Below, piece after piece: positions 1 to 8,789 of a stretch of DNA of 64,000 nt. A program made the translations under genes and the position numbers. Within the stretch, counting starts at the first letter, position 1. Every line of letters starts with the position of its first letter. Source of the stretch: Paenibacillus senegalensis JC66 (GTDB lineage Bacteria > Bacillota > Bacilli > Paenibacillales > NBRC-103111); NCBI RefSeq assembly GCF_000285515.1, contig NZ_HE610957.1, forward strand, positions 388,867 through 452,866, given 5' to 3'. A model generated the notes under the pieces. The model worked only from the letters and a program-made list of their open reading frames with translations. It was not told where the DNA came from and did not search any database.

Positions 1-504
1 CGGTATAGGTCACCAAGACCAAGCTTAGCGCTACACCTAACGAGGTATATACATCGGTCAGCAAATGCAGGGCATTAGACTTCATCGCCATCGAGTGCGT
101 CTCTTCCGCCGCTCTGGATACTTTTCGGGACACGATAAAATTAATAACCGCTCCTAACAGCATGACTCCGATCCCTAGCCAAGGGAGGTGAATAGGCTCC
201 GGCTGCAGCAGTTTATGGATGCACTCATATATAATCCATAAACCCGCCACGAAAATGAGCAGTGTTTCAATTGTTCCAGAAATATTTTCAATTTTGCCAT
301 GGCCGTAAGGATGACCCCGGTCAGCGGACCTGGCTGAGAAGCGTACGGAAAAAAAGCGATTATAGAGGCAGCCAAATCAAGAAAAGAATGAATGGCTTCC
401 GACAAAATAGCTACAGAACCTGTGACCAGGCCAATAATAAATTTCAGCGAGACTACGAATGTATTGCTCATTACGGAAAGAAATGCGGTTCTGGATGGAT
501 GCAT
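1..504 (-). pseudogene. Cation diffusion facilitator (CDF) transporter, frameshifted and cut by the window edge
   Basis: CDF proteins export divalent metal cations (Zn, Co, Fe, Mn) across the cytoplasmic membrane. The N-terminus from 504 reads MHPSRTAFLSVMSNTF followed by a membrane helix with the family-typical segment SVAILSEAIHSFLDLAAS. The frame then breaks in a run of seven A residues at 349-355 (plus strand). Adding one base restores the family motif HPYGHGKIEN and two further membrane segments down to the left edge, including a stretch with HSMAMKSNALHLLTD. The gene is therefore either a one-base deletion mutant or carries a homopolymer sequencing error. The unshifted frame ends at 175. 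The 3' end lies outside the window. Family assignment is firm from the motifs; the metal is unknown. Confidence 0.8.
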
Positions 505-1026
505 CGGTTACCCACTTTCTTTTCAGCTTGTACCAGACGGACCAGCTGCTGCAATTAGGGCCATTCTGGAAACACGGGAGCCTCTAGTCATTCAAACGCT
601 GTCCGGCTGGCCGCGCTTGTTAGGAAATCACCGCTTCGTGCTAGAATTACTGCGGTGTGCATTATGGCTGAGCGATTGCAGCTTACAGGTTGCCGCTATA
701 GGCAGGGTTACGCAGAGCAAAACGACACCGGGAACAGCCTGCCTTATTATTCCCCTATTGGCAGCAATTATTTCCTTATAAGCAATTAAAGTCGAGGTTA
801 AAGCATAACAAAATAACCTAACAAACCGCCTAATAAAACGCCTAACAAAATAAACCGTTGAGAGGCGATCACTTGTTGGGTTTGCAAAGCTTTAGCTGAG
901 TTTTATGCAAAATACCGAAAACGCTGAATAAGTCATTCTAGCTCTGGAAGAATAGGATTTTAGGGAAGGACATGCTACAATGTGGGTGGAAATAGTATCC
1001 TTATACTAAGCTGAGGAGTGAACACG
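505..1026. other. Intergenic region, no gene recognised
   Basis: About 520 bases between the divergently oriented CDF remnant and the VOC gene. Reading frames here look like chance frames without family motifs. There is a short run of near-repeats built on CCTAACAAA at about 818-850. The VOC ribosome site GAGGAG lies at 1013-1018. I see no RNA gene or clear terminator. Confidence 0.5.
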
Positions 1027-1431
1027 ATGCCGTTAAACCCGTATCTAAACTTTGATGGAAATACCCGCGAGGTTGTTTTGTACTATGCAAGCGTATTTGG
1101 ACTGGAGGAGCCTGAAATTATAACTTTTGGCTCACAGCATGGAGATGAACTTCCGCCAGGCAGCGAAAATTTAGTTATGCATGCAAAACTAACGATAGCC
1201 GGAAGCGACTTGATGTTCTCTGATACGTTTCCCGGAATGCCTTATCAACAGGGCAACAATATTTCGCTAGCTTTTGTCAGCAAAGACGAACAAGCTATCA
1301 GGGATGCATTCCATAAGCTTAGTGAAGGCGGCGATGTAAAGATGGAGCTGCAGGAAACCTCCTGGAGCAAGTGCTACGGTTACTTAACGGACAAGTTTGG
1401 TATTGGATGGCAGTTCAACCTTGAAGCATGA
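1027..1431 (+). CDS. VOC-fold (PhnB/glyoxalase-like) protein
   Basis: A protein of about 134 residues of the vicinal-oxygen-chelate superfamily, PhnB/3-demethylubiquinone-methyltransferase-like group. It begins MPLNPYLNFDGNTREVVLYY, the usual first beta-alpha unit, and ends with the family-typical WSKCYGYLTDKFGIGWQFNL. VOC proteins of this group often bind a metal or small ligand; no specific reaction can be assigned. The ATG at 1027 is preferred over a GTG at 1018 because GAGGAG at 1013-1018 lies eight bases upstream of the ATG and overlaps the GTG. It stands alone with no co-oriented neighbour. Family assignment is strong, function unknown. Confidence 0.88.
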   Translation: MPLNPYLNFDGNTREVVLYYASVFGLEEPEIITFGSQHGDELPPGSENLVMHAKLTIAGSDLMFSDTFPGMPYQQGNNISLAFVSKDEQAIRDAFHKLSEGGDVKMELQETSWSKCYGYLTDKFGIGWQFNLEA

Positions 1432-1763
1432 TTTCAGCAATTGGGACAACGGGTAAAAAGCCTTTTTGCAACTTGCAGGCCATTGCTGCCCGCTGCAGGC
1501 GTGGTCGAGCGTCTGCAGCGGCGCTGGGATCTGCGCGCGGTGCGAAATTTTGCACGATGCTGCATCCAATTGCATTTTTTAATCCGATATTGATTCTACT
1601 CTGCCCCTTCTGTAATCCTTCTCTAACATCTGACTATTTTCAAGCAATCTTATGTACACTTGACAACACAAATTGGGATGCCCATATGCATCATTTATTC
1701 AACAAGAATACAGCCATTATTTATCGAGAATGCAGCGCAATTCAACGAGTATGCGGCCATTAT
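1432..1763. other. Intergenic region with an inverted repeat
   Basis: Space between the convergent VOC and TagA-like genes. It holds a perfect 9-bp inverted repeat, CCGCTGCAG ... CTGCAGCGG, at 1490-1521 with a 14-base loop. There is no U-run, so it is a hairpin of unknown role rather than a clear intrinsic terminator. No coding sequence is convincing here. Confidence 0.4.
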
Positions 1764-2555
1764 TCAACGAGTAGAACGGCTCAGCCTCGCCGACCAAAAT
1801 GCCTTCATAGCAAAAACAGGCAGTACGAGCTGTCTTCTCCAACGTGAGGGCTGGGTAAGCAAGCGGTGCAGCCACTCCACATTCAGCTTTTTCCATAGCT
1901 GCGGTGTTTCTTTTACTTTACCGGCAATGACATCGAGACTTCCGCCAACCCCTACGGCAGCCAAGGTATTTAACGAGTCCTTGTGGCGCTTTATCCACTT
2001 CTCTGCTTTGGGCGCCCCCAATGCAACAATGAGAAGATCCGGCTGCTTAGCTCTGATGTCTTCAATCAATTGAGCTTCCTCATCATCAGTGAAAAAGCCG
2101 TGATGTCTGCCCGCGATCCTTAGCCCCGGATGCTTCTTAGCGATTTTCTCCACCGCAGTCCGGTTCGTATGTTCATCCGCACCGAGAAAATACAACGACA
2201 GCCCGATCCGCTCCCCTTGGTCCAACAACGATATCAGCAGATCGTAGCCGGTTACCCTTTCCTGGATCGGGGTCTTATTCCAGCGTGCTGCCAGGACAAT
2301 GCCTATTCCGTCTGCGGTAACCAGATCAGCGTCATGTACAATAGTCCTCAGTTCCACATCACTCTGGCACTTCATCACAATTTCCGGGTTTGCCGTAATA
2401 ACATGAAATAAAGAAAGGCGCGATTGTCTTCTCGCCACAATTTCAGTAAGCAGCAAATCCACGGTCTCCTGCAGCGTATATTTCGCTATTGGGACGCCAA
2501 GCACTTGAATTTTCTTTGAATCTACCGAATTCGCAGCCACTTTTTCTCCCTCCAT
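1764..2555 (-). CDS. tagA: WecG/TagA/CpsF-family glycosyltransferase
   Basis: Transfers an N-acetylhexosamine (ManNAc in TagA) to an undecaprenyl-linked sugar in wall teichoic acid or related polymer synthesis, at the inner face of the membrane. Visible family motifs are IQVLGVPIAKYTL near the N-terminus, TANPEIVMKC, the acidic TADGIGIV loop and ALGAPKAEKWI, followed by the basic C-terminal tail WLHRLLTQPSRWRR that contacts membrane in this family. Length is about 263 residues, normal for the family. The ATG at 2555 is chosen over the one at 2600 because the stretch just downstream of 2600 contains an extended -10-like TGGTATAGT, and the family normally starts just before the IQVLGVP strand. 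Monocistronic as far as can be seen. The exact acceptor polymer is not known. Confidence 0.88.
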   Translation of the reverse strand: MEGEKVAANSVDSKKIQVLGVPIAKYTLQETVDLLLTEIVARRQSRLSLFHVITANPEIVMKCQSDVELRTIVHDADLVTADGIGIVLAARWNKTPIQERVTGYDLLISLLDQGERIGLSLYFLGADEHTNRTAVEKIAKKHPGLRIAGRHHGFFTDDEEAQLIEDIRAKQPDLLIVALGAPKAEKWIKRHKDSLNTLAAVGVGGSLDVIAGKVKETPQLWKKLNVEWLHRLLTQPSRWRRQLVLPVFAMKAFWSARLSRSTR

Positions 2556-2583
2556 ACTCAAGAAAACATGACAAACACGGTTT

Positions 2584-2592
2584 ACTATACCA
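2584..2592 (-). promoter_or_regulatory. Putative extended -10 promoter of the TagA-like gene
   Basis: Minus strand reads TGGTATAGT (TGn plus a -10 hexamer) about 29 bases before the chosen ATG at 2555. No good -35 is seen, which fits an extended -10 promoter. It supports the shorter start. Confidence 0.35.
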
Positions 2593-2707
2593 TACTCCAT
2601 AAGGATTGGGTAGGACGCTATTGAGCCACCGGCTACCGCTTATGTCACCAGCTACCGCTTGAGCAAGCTGCTTTTTTTCACCATGTCTTTCCTAACTCAA
2701 ACAAGCA

Positions 2708-3658
2708 CTAGGAGCCCGCCTTGATAATCATAGATTTGTATGCCGCTTGCTTTCCTTCAAGCTCTGACTGACCAACTCTCTCCTGCTGGCGAAGCTGGTT
2801 CAAAATCGAGCTGACATTACGGATCTGCCTGTTGACTTCATTAAGAGAATTTACGATTTTGTTTTGTACCAGCCAATCGACAATTAAGCCGTCAAAAAAG
2901 TAATCGGCAAAGGTTAAAAGCGAGCCCGTTTCCGCTTTGAAATCCTGCGAATAATGCTGAACATCCTGCAATTCTTTCTCGAATCGCCGCATTCGCTTTT
3001 GCGCTTCGTGAATATAGCTGTTGCCATCATTCATCTTCGAACGCTTGATCGCCGTAGCAATCATTCCTCCGCCCAGCATATCATAGGTCCCCCAGTTTCT
3101 TGCAGATCCCATGCTTCTTTCCGCTTGCTGCAATGCCGATATGACCGTTTCTCCAACATGAATCGCTTCCCGGAGCTCCTTGAGATAAGCCCGCAGCACT
3201 TCTTTTTCCTGCAGCATAGTATACAGCTTTTCATTCATGATCGAATTGTGGTCTTCAATTAGCTGCTTTTTTTCCTCTAACAGCCGGTTGTATTTACGCT
3301 CAAGATCACCTAGCTGCAGGATGGATTGCCGTTTCTCCTGAATTTCCTGCTCCATATCCCGGACGGTGGCTGCGGTCTCCTCGTACTTCAGCTTGGCTCG
3401 AACAACCGCTTCATCCCACTCATTAATCTGCTCTCGTTTCTTCAAAGTCAGGGTATGAAATAAATTGCTCCAGGACAGCTTGTCGAGCTTATCCCGCTCA
3501 TGACTGTACTCCCTTAATTTTCGTCTCCAGTAGGCCTCTTCCTCTTTTTGCTGTTCAATCTCCTTTTCCAGCGATTGCAGCTCGTTCCGCCACTTTCTTT
3601 CTAGCTGGCTGGCTTCCGCCCACTCCTCATATCGCCGTTCCCAATCTATATAAGGCAT
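2708..3658 (-). CDS. Uncharacterised coiled-coil protein
   Basis: About 316 residues, strongly charged and mostly helical. Residues about 10-160 are rich in E/K/R/Q heptads (for example QSLEKEIEQQKEEEAYWRRK), predicting long coiled coils. A glycine-bearing break follows around TYDMLGGGMIATAIKRS, then a second helical part ends at the C-terminus. There is no signal peptide or membrane segment, so it is probably cytoplasmic. I do not recognise the family. The ATG at 3658 (MPYIDWERRYEEW) has a good AGAGGTGA ribosome site eight bases upstream, better than the start 21 bases earlier. Similar proteins elsewhere could be structural or nucleoid-associated, but nothing here shows this. Confidence 0.7.
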   Translation of the reverse strand: MPYIDWERRYEEWAEASQLERKWRNELQSLEKEIEQQKEEEAYWRRKLREYSHERDKLDKLSWSNLFHTLTLKKREQINEWDEAVVRAKLKYEETAATVRDMEQEIQEKRQSILQLGDLERKYNRLLEEKKQLIEDHNSIMNEKLYTMLQEKEVLRAYLKELREAIHVGETVISALQQAERSMGSARNWGTYDMLGGGMIATAIKRSKMNDGNSYIHEAQKRMRRFEKELQDVQHYSQDFKAETGSLLTFADYFFDGLIVDWLVQNKIVNSLNEVNRQIRNVSSILNQLRQQERVGQSELEGKQAAYKSMIIKAGS

Positions 3659-4171
3659 CTCAATTTCACCTCTTAGCAAAAAATAAATTACCCAATTTGA
3701 GGCTCAAAACTTAAACTAGTGGTTGACAACAAAGGAGGATATCATTACGGGGAATGAGGGGCCTCCGATCGCTGTTAGCATATGCTCCCGAAGTTGCTTT
3801 CCTTCGGAAAGCTTGGACTCCCTTTTCCCCTCCGCTTTTGCTATCTTAACTGACAACCTCTAATTATTAGAGTGAGCCCAATTTGATGATTAATATCTCT
3901 GCTTCTGTAAAATGCTACGGCTCATTGCACCGATTTCCACCTTGTTCAGCACGACTAGTCTGTGAAGTACTGTTAGTTTCGTACTATCAATTAAGTTAAG
4001 TACTGTTTGTTGAGCATTAGTTGTTAAGTACTGTTAGTTAAGCGCCATTAATTAAGTACTACGGCAGGAAACGGCTTCGGTTTCCATCACGCTACGCCTT
4101 TAGTCATATCGGGCACGCCAAGGCAGCTGGTTTTCCATTACGGCATACATGCCTATGCTGTTTTTCGTCCA
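3659..4171. other. Intergenic region with short repeats
   Basis: About 510 bases without a convincing gene. The part at about 3960-4063 carries repeated TAAGTACTGTTNGTT-type units (described separately). Around 3720-3860 there are palindromic pieces such as TTCCTTCGGAA. No RNA gene recognised. Confidence 0.4.
3963..4063. repeat. Imperfect direct repeats of AAGTACTGTT(A/T)GTT
   Basis: At least three copies of a unit resembling AAGTACTGTTAGTT, separated by AT-rich spacers with ATTAATTAAG-like pieces. The spacing is uneven, so it is not a CRISPR array. No function is evident. Confidence 0.5.
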
Positions 4172-4230
4172 ATAAAAAACAGGCCCTTGAGCGAGAGATC
4201 AGATCCTGTCCGTCTCTCGTTCAAGAGCCT
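4172..4230 (-). terminator. Intrinsic terminator of the 4.3-12.4 kb operon
   Basis: On the minus strand a long stem (GGCTCTTGAACGAGAGA pairing with TCTCTCGCTCAAGGGCC) is followed by TGTTTTTTATT. It lies about 50 bases after the stop of the enolase-superfamily gene, which is the last gene of the run. Confidence 0.85.
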
Positions 4231-4281
4231 ATCTAGTTGCATAATGAAAGCTGCCGGTTTCACGTATGGCGAAGCGACTTT

Positions 4282-5439
4282 TTACCCCTCGTCCGGAACT
4301 ACCAGCCTTGTCTCCCAGCCTTCCCGGAACAAGGGCAGGAAATGTCCCGGATGATAAGGATGCTGCCGGGCAAGTTCTACGTTAAGCTCAGCTCCCCAGC
4401 CCGGACGGTCGCTTAGCTCGATATAGCCGTCCTTGACCTGCACCGGGTTAGTAATAATGTGCTGAGTCCAGTCATTGTTGAAATCATCGAAAATTTCATG
4501 GATGAAGAAATTAGGCGTAGCCGTATTCAAATGCGCACATACCAGCGAGCATAACGGGCCTTGCGCACTGTGCGGAGCAATGACTCCATTGTGTGCATGA
4601 ACCATAGCACTGATTTGCTTGGCAGCGGTCAGCCCCAGGTACTGCGGCTCCAGTTGGATGATATGAACTGCGTTATGCATCAGCAGCTCAGAGAACTGCT
4701 CCCGGCAGTAGTAATCCTCTCCGCAGGCGATCGGTACCGGACTGCGTTTGGCTACCTCGATCATGGACGAGATTTTTTGTGGAGGCACCGGTGCCTCAAA
4801 CCATGTGGGCTCGTATTTCTTCATGGCTTCGGCAAATTGCAGAGCCGTATGCACACTGAATCGGTTATGCCCTTCGATCAAGATGTCCCGTTCAGGTCCT
4901 ACGGCATCGCGAACTGCCGCGATGATTTCAATAGCAAGTTGGAAATCACTCCGGTCCACTGCTCTCCAGGCAGCCCCGAACGGATCAAATTTTAGAGCCG
5001 TGTAGCCTTTGGCTGCTACCTGCTTCGCTTTTTCGTAAAACATCTCCGGCGTTCTCGCTCCCCGGTACCACCCATTGGCATATACCCGCAGACGGTCATG
5101 GCATTTGCCGCCGATCAGCTTGTAGACCGGCACTTTAAGCGCCTTGCCCATAATATCCCAGCAAGCGTACTCGATCCCCGCCAGGGCAGCGCCCTGGATT
5201 TGGCCCCCGTCAGAATAATAGTCGCGGAACAGCTTCAGCGAGATTTGCTCCACGTCGAAAGGGTCCATACCGATAACGAACCGCTTCAACTCATGAATGG
5301 CCGCTTCCGTCGTTTTGGCGAAGCCGTTAACCGTAGCCTCCCCTAATCCGGTAACGCCTTCATCCGTCTCCACTTGAGTGAATACCCAGTTCTTCCATTC
5401 GTTGCCGACAATGTAGGTTTTGACATCGGTAATTTTCAT
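4282..5439 (-). CDS. Enolase-superfamily sugar-acid dehydratase (mandelate racemase/galactonate dehydratase-like)
   Basis: A 385-residue cytoplasmic enzyme of the mandelate racemase subgroup. These enzymes abstract a proton next to a carboxylate; most relatives dehydrate aldonic or uronic acids. Residues about 1-115 form the capping domain, the rest the barrel. Metal-ligand candidates are E189 (in ILIEGHNRF), E215 (WFEAPVP) and E241 (IACGEDYY). H191 and H290 (GVIAPHSAQG) match the acid/base pair of galactonate-dehydratase-type enzymes. The first ligand is Glu in an EGH motif where DxH is more usual. It is the last gene of a run with a beta-propeller protein, an oxidoreductase and a sugar ABC importer, which fits catabolism of an imported sugar acid. 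Substrate unknown. Confidence 0.88.
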   Translation of the reverse strand: MKITDVKTYIVGNEWKNWVFTQVETDEGVTGLGEATVNGFAKTTEAAIHELKRFVIGMDPFDVEQISLKLFRDYYSDGGQIQGAALAGIEYACWDIMGKALKVPVYKLIGGKCHDRLRVYANGWYRGARTPEMFYEKAKQVAAKGYTALKFDPFGAAWRAVDRSDFQLAIEIIAAVRDAVGPERDILIEGHNRFSVHTALQFAEAMKKYEPTWFEAPVPPQKISSMIEVAKRSPVPIACGEDYYCREQFSELLMHNAVHIIQLEPQYLGLTAAKQISAMVHAHNGVIAPHSAQGPLCSLVCAHLNTATPNFFIHEIFDDFNNDWTQHIITNPVQVKDGYIELSDRPGWGAELNVELARQHPYHPGHFLPLFREGWETRLVVPDEG

Positions 5440-5497
5440 CCTGCTGCCTCCATTTAGAAGTAAGCTTCTACGATTTAGACCGAGATCCGAATGCTTC

Positions 5498-5674
5498 TTA
5501 AGATGTTCTACATACTAATTTCTGCATTCCGATGAGAAATCCTTCCAGCAGCTGCAGATTGTGAAATGAACCTCCAGAAGTATTCTCAATGGCCTCTTCG
5601 CATAGCTTTTGAACATTTTCGGTCAGCAGGTCCCAACATAGCTTCTCTCCATCCCTATCACTCTTCGGTCAAAC
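5498..5674 (-). pseudogene. Possible short coding remnant after the beta-propeller gene
   Basis: Just after the stop of the next upstream gene the minus strand keeps one open frame of about 58 codons ending at 5498, with a protein-like composition (for example EKLCWDLLTENVQKLCEEAI and LLEGFLIGMQKL). It has no start codon or ribosome site, and a TGA precedes it directly. It may be the tail of a lost gene or chance. Family not recognised. Confidence 0.25.
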
Positions 5675-5683
5675 TGCTTCCGT

Positions 5684-7597
5684 TCACTCCATCTCCGCAG
5701 CATCCGGCCCGGAGCCTGTCTGTTTCGTTATCTCGTCCTCATACTGATACAGCTCGGTATCTCTTGCGAAGTAATATCTGCCGTATTCATCCTCAGCAAA
5801 GAGATGGGCATCCTCATCCAAAACATCAAGATGATCCTCTGCCGGATTGTAGCGGAATAAAGTGTGGAGGCTGTACCCGTAGACATTTCCTTGCTTGCAG
5901 TTCAATCTTCCTCCACGCCAAAAATGCCCTACATCCGCCCAGTCAAAAGGGGCAATCTCCTTAACCATTACGGTCTCACGGGTTCGGAGATCGAATTGAA
6001 ACAGCTTGCCGGCTGTCAATCCCCACATATATCCCTGGTCATCTACTGCCAACGCTGAAATGGCTTTCTCACCCGGAACAGGAACTCCGCGCCAGATTGG
6101 TTTCTTCGCCGCGATATCCCACATCATTATCATCGCTTCCTTCTGCGAAGGCGCTCCTCCAAGCCCCCCAAATACGGAGCTGCCGGCATACAGAATGCCG
6201 TCATGAACCGCAAGTGAAATGAGGCTTTGCTGATCGATGACGTTGCGATACACTTCATACTGGCCGCTCTCCGGATCATACAATGTCAACGCTCCGCCCA
6301 GCCGGCCATAGCCGCTTACGGTGCCGATCGCGAGCTCTTTGCCAGCCCAGGCCAAGGCAAACGGACGATCCTGCTCTTCCTTTTGCAGGGAAAATAAACG
6401 TTTCGGATTTTGCTCCTTCACCCACGGCTGCTTCGGATCGTATTCATATACAATCGCCTTAGGGTAGACGCCGAGGTACAGCTTCCCTTGTCCGGAAATC
6501 AGGCCTTCCGTCTGTCCTATTCCTTTGAACTGCTGCAGCTCCCCGCTGCGGACATCATATCTTGCCAGTCCTCCGGTGAAATAACCTCCAATATAGATAT
6601 CGTGATCCGGTCCTGGCGTCAATGACTGAATCGCCACGGGCTGCCCGGTAAGCTGTAAATCGTAATGCTGGTAGCTTTCATGCTCGGGATCGAATACCCA
6701 GTAGCTGCCATCCCGGTTTACTCCGACAAGACAAGGGTAATGACGATTCAGAGAGTGACCATCGAGCCACCCGTAATCTCCAGCCGGGCTCGGCTGCCTG
6801 CAGGATGTAGCCTTCAATTCTCCAGTTTGCGGATCATACCGGTGCAAATAATCATCCTTTATAAAATAAACGCGGCCATCAGGATCTGGCGGTGACACAC
6901 TTAATCCGCTAGCGTTCTCCAATTCGTCCACCCATTGTTCTTGTTCAAGATCGTATACGTGCAGCACACTGGATGGGGTAACTCGGGCTAACAGCTTCGG
7001 ATATACAATGTCCAAATCGTAAATCACCTGCTCCCCCTTGCAGCGTTCAGGCAACGGAATAGAGCGTTTCTCCCCGCTGACAGTATCCAAGGCGATCAGA
7101 TGAGGGGCTTTCGTTCCCATTCCCACATACAGCGTTTTACCATGAGGCGCCATCGAACGGGCATACTGCTCGCCTTCGACAATAGCTCCATAATCCCGGA
7201 ACAGCCCGGTATGAGGGTTATATTGGAACACCTTTCCGCCGGGAAAGCATCCCCCATACACATTACCGTCCTCATCTGCGGCTAATCGCCAAGTATAATA
7301 CTCTCCTTCGATCATCGTCCCCAGATCCTCGACTCCCTTCGCGGGAGTGTAGCGGTACAAAATCCCGCTGCCTCCAATGTATACGCCTGTCGGGGTGTTA
7401 ACGACTCCCCAACAATGGTCGGAGCCTTCTAGCGGGAAACGCTCCACCAAAGTTTCATTATGGGGATCGATAACTAACAGAACGCAAGGCTTGCCCGAGG
7501 ACACAGCATAAATGCGATCCTGACCGTCTTCCTTGCCGTAGGCAGAAGCCCAGATAGCTAAACCGTCGAGTGGCATACCGATACGGGTTGCCGGCAT
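5684..7597 (-). CDS. Cytoplasmic two-domain beta-propeller protein (novel family, copy 1)
   Basis: 637 residues without signal peptide or membrane helix. Roughly fourteen repeats of about 45 residues carry a turn like YDPxTGE (NPHTGLFRDYG, DPQTGELKAT, DVRSGELQQF, DPESGQYEVY), consistent with two seven-bladed propellers. It shares with three other genes in this window the signature EEQDRPFALAWAG ... GYGRLGGALTLYDPESG and QTEGLISGQGKLYLGVYPKA. Some polysaccharide lyases (PL11, PL22, PL24) use the propeller fold, so a lyase acting on imported oligosaccharides is possible, but no catalytic residues can be named; a binding or scaffold role is equally open. The ribosome site AGGGAGAT overlaps the end of the upstream oxidoreductase gene, eight bases away, so the genes are co-transcribed. 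Confidence 0.8.
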   Translation of the reverse strand: MPATRIGMPLDGLAIWASAYGKEDGQDRIYAVSSGKPCVLLVIDPHNETLVERFPLEGSDHCWGVVNTPTGVYIGGSGILYRYTPAKGVEDLGTMIEGEYYTWRLAADEDGNVYGGCFPGGKVFQYNPHTGLFRDYGAIVEGEQYARSMAPHGKTLYVGMGTKAPHLIALDTVSGEKRSIPLPERCKGEQVIYDLDIVYPKLLARVTPSSVLHVYDLEQEQWVDELENASGLSVSPPDPDGRVYFIKDDYLHRYDPQTGELKATSCRQPSPAGDYGWLDGHSLNRHYPCLVGVNRDGSYWVFDPEHESYQHYDLQLTGQPVAIQSLTPGPDHDIYIGGYFTGGLARYDVRSGELQQFKGIGQTEGLISGQGKLYLGVYPKAIVYEYDPKQPWVKEQNPKRLFSLQKEEQDRPFALAWAGKELAIGTVSGYGRLGGALTLYDPESGQYEVYRNVIDQQSLISLAVHDGILYAGSSVFGGLGGAPSQKEAMIMMWDIAAKKPIWRGVPVPGEKAISALAVDDQGYMWGLTAGKLFQFDLRTRETVMVKEIAPFDWADVGHFWRGGRLNCKQGNVYGYSLHTLFRYNPAEDHLDVLDEDAHLFAEDEYGRYYFARDTELYQYEDEITKQTGSGPDAAEME

Positions 7598-7604
7598 GTT
7601 CGAA

Positions 7605-8660
7605 TCATCTCCCTAATGTCGTTTCTACTTCCTGCCCGGTCTTCAGTTCAGTCGCCAGAGGGTATTGTAAAACAGCGCCGAGAATAGAATGCGGGTTTTC
7701 CCGGTATTGCTCATACACTTGGGCACACTCATCTACCGGATGTACATTCGTTAATAGCGGGGCCACCTGAATAGCGCCTTCCGCTAGAAGCCGGATGTAC
7801 TCAGCCATGTTCCGCCCTTCCGTCCAGCGGATATAGCCGACCGGATAGGGAATGCCCTGTTTTTCATACATAGGATCATAACGTCCGGGGCCGCCCGCTC
7901 TAGAGATTAAAATTTGCGCTTCTTTGGTAAACATCAGCTCTCGCTTGAACTCCATTTTCATATCGCCGACCACGATAACTTTGCCGCGATCCCGGAGCCG
8001 TTCAAGCGAATGGTCCATAAGGCTTCCCGTTTTGTCACTTGCACAGATCAATGAAGCATCCACGCCTTCTCCGTCAGAAAGCAGCTTGATCGTTTCATCC
8101 ACTTGCTTCGCCGAACTGCATACATGGCGTATACCAAGCTCCTTAGCTATGCGGCAGCGTTCCTCGAGCAAATCGTACAGAATGACCTGATAGCCAGCTG
8201 CTTGAGCGATTTGCGCCGTGATTTGTCCCAGGATGCCGGCTCCTATCAATAACAGTAATTCACCAAACTGAAGATTGGCTTGCCGCAAGGAATGGATAGC
8301 GATTGCTCCAAGCCCTACCGTCGAAGCTTCCTCCAGTGATACATGGTCCGGTATCGGAACAGCGAGATGCCGGGGTACGGCCAACAGCTCGGCGTGTTTG
8401 ACATAAGGGGCCCCGTAGCAGGCTACCCTCTGTCCTTTTTTTAACGTGACAGAATCTCCCTTAGTTTCCTTTACAATTCCCGCGGCACTGTAGCCCAGTA
8501 TAAAGGGTTTGGAGTAATAATGTCCATTCATCATCATTTCCGTTCCGGGACTTATAGCTGAATAAGCAGTTTGCACCAGAAGGAAGCCGTCTTCCAGCTG
8601 CGGCTGCGGCATGTCGTTGGACATGCTGATGTTTCCTTGATAAGATACAACGGCTTTCAT
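7605..8660 (-). CDS. Medium-chain dehydrogenase-like oxidoreductase without zinc ligands
   Basis: About 351 residues, ADH-like GroES domain followed by a Rossmann domain with LLIGAGILGQITAQIAQAAG (NAD(P) binding, about residue 145). The catalytic zinc motif GHE of classical alcohol dehydrogenases is replaced by LGYSAAGIV and the N-terminal Cys by ISPGTEM, as in the bi-domain-oxidoreductase-like group. The C-terminal motif RAGGPGRYDP and YPVGYIRWTEGRN are typical of that group. It probably oxidises or reduces a sugar hydroxyl or keto group. ATG at 8660 is chosen because AAGGAGA lies six bases upstream; an earlier start at 8693 lacks this. It lies between the permeases and the propeller gene in the same operon. 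Confidence 0.82.
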   Translation of the reverse strand: MKAVVSYQGNISMSNDMPQPQLEDGFLLVQTAYSAISPGTEMMMNGHYYSKPFILGYSAAGIVKETKGDSVTLKKGQRVACYGAPYVKHAELLAVPRHLAVPIPDHVSLEEASTVGLGAIAIHSLRQANLQFGELLLLIGAGILGQITAQIAQAAGYQVILYDLLEERCRIAKELGIRHVCSSAKQVDETIKLLSDGEGVDASLICASDKTGSLMDHSLERLRDRGKVIVVGDMKMEFKRELMFTKEAQILISRAGGPGRYDPMYEKQGIPYPVGYIRWTEGRNMAEYIRLLAEGAIQVAPLLTNVHPVDECAQVYEQYRENPHSILGAVLQYPLATELKTGQEVETTLGR

Positions 8661-8789
8661 ATCCTTCTCCTTCCTGTCCCAACTACTGTACAATCCTGAA
8701 AGTTAGGAGTATTTTCAAGGTTGTTTATTGCAAGCAAAGCCCCCTGTTGACCAATCTTTCTTCAACGGTTGTTCAGGCCAGCTCACTCT

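Noticed and set aside
392..2073. Long plus-strand frames at 392-781, 1428-1847 and 1660-2073
   Set aside because: No family motifs or ribosome sites; they overlap the CDF remnant, the hairpin region or the tagA-like gene on the other strand.
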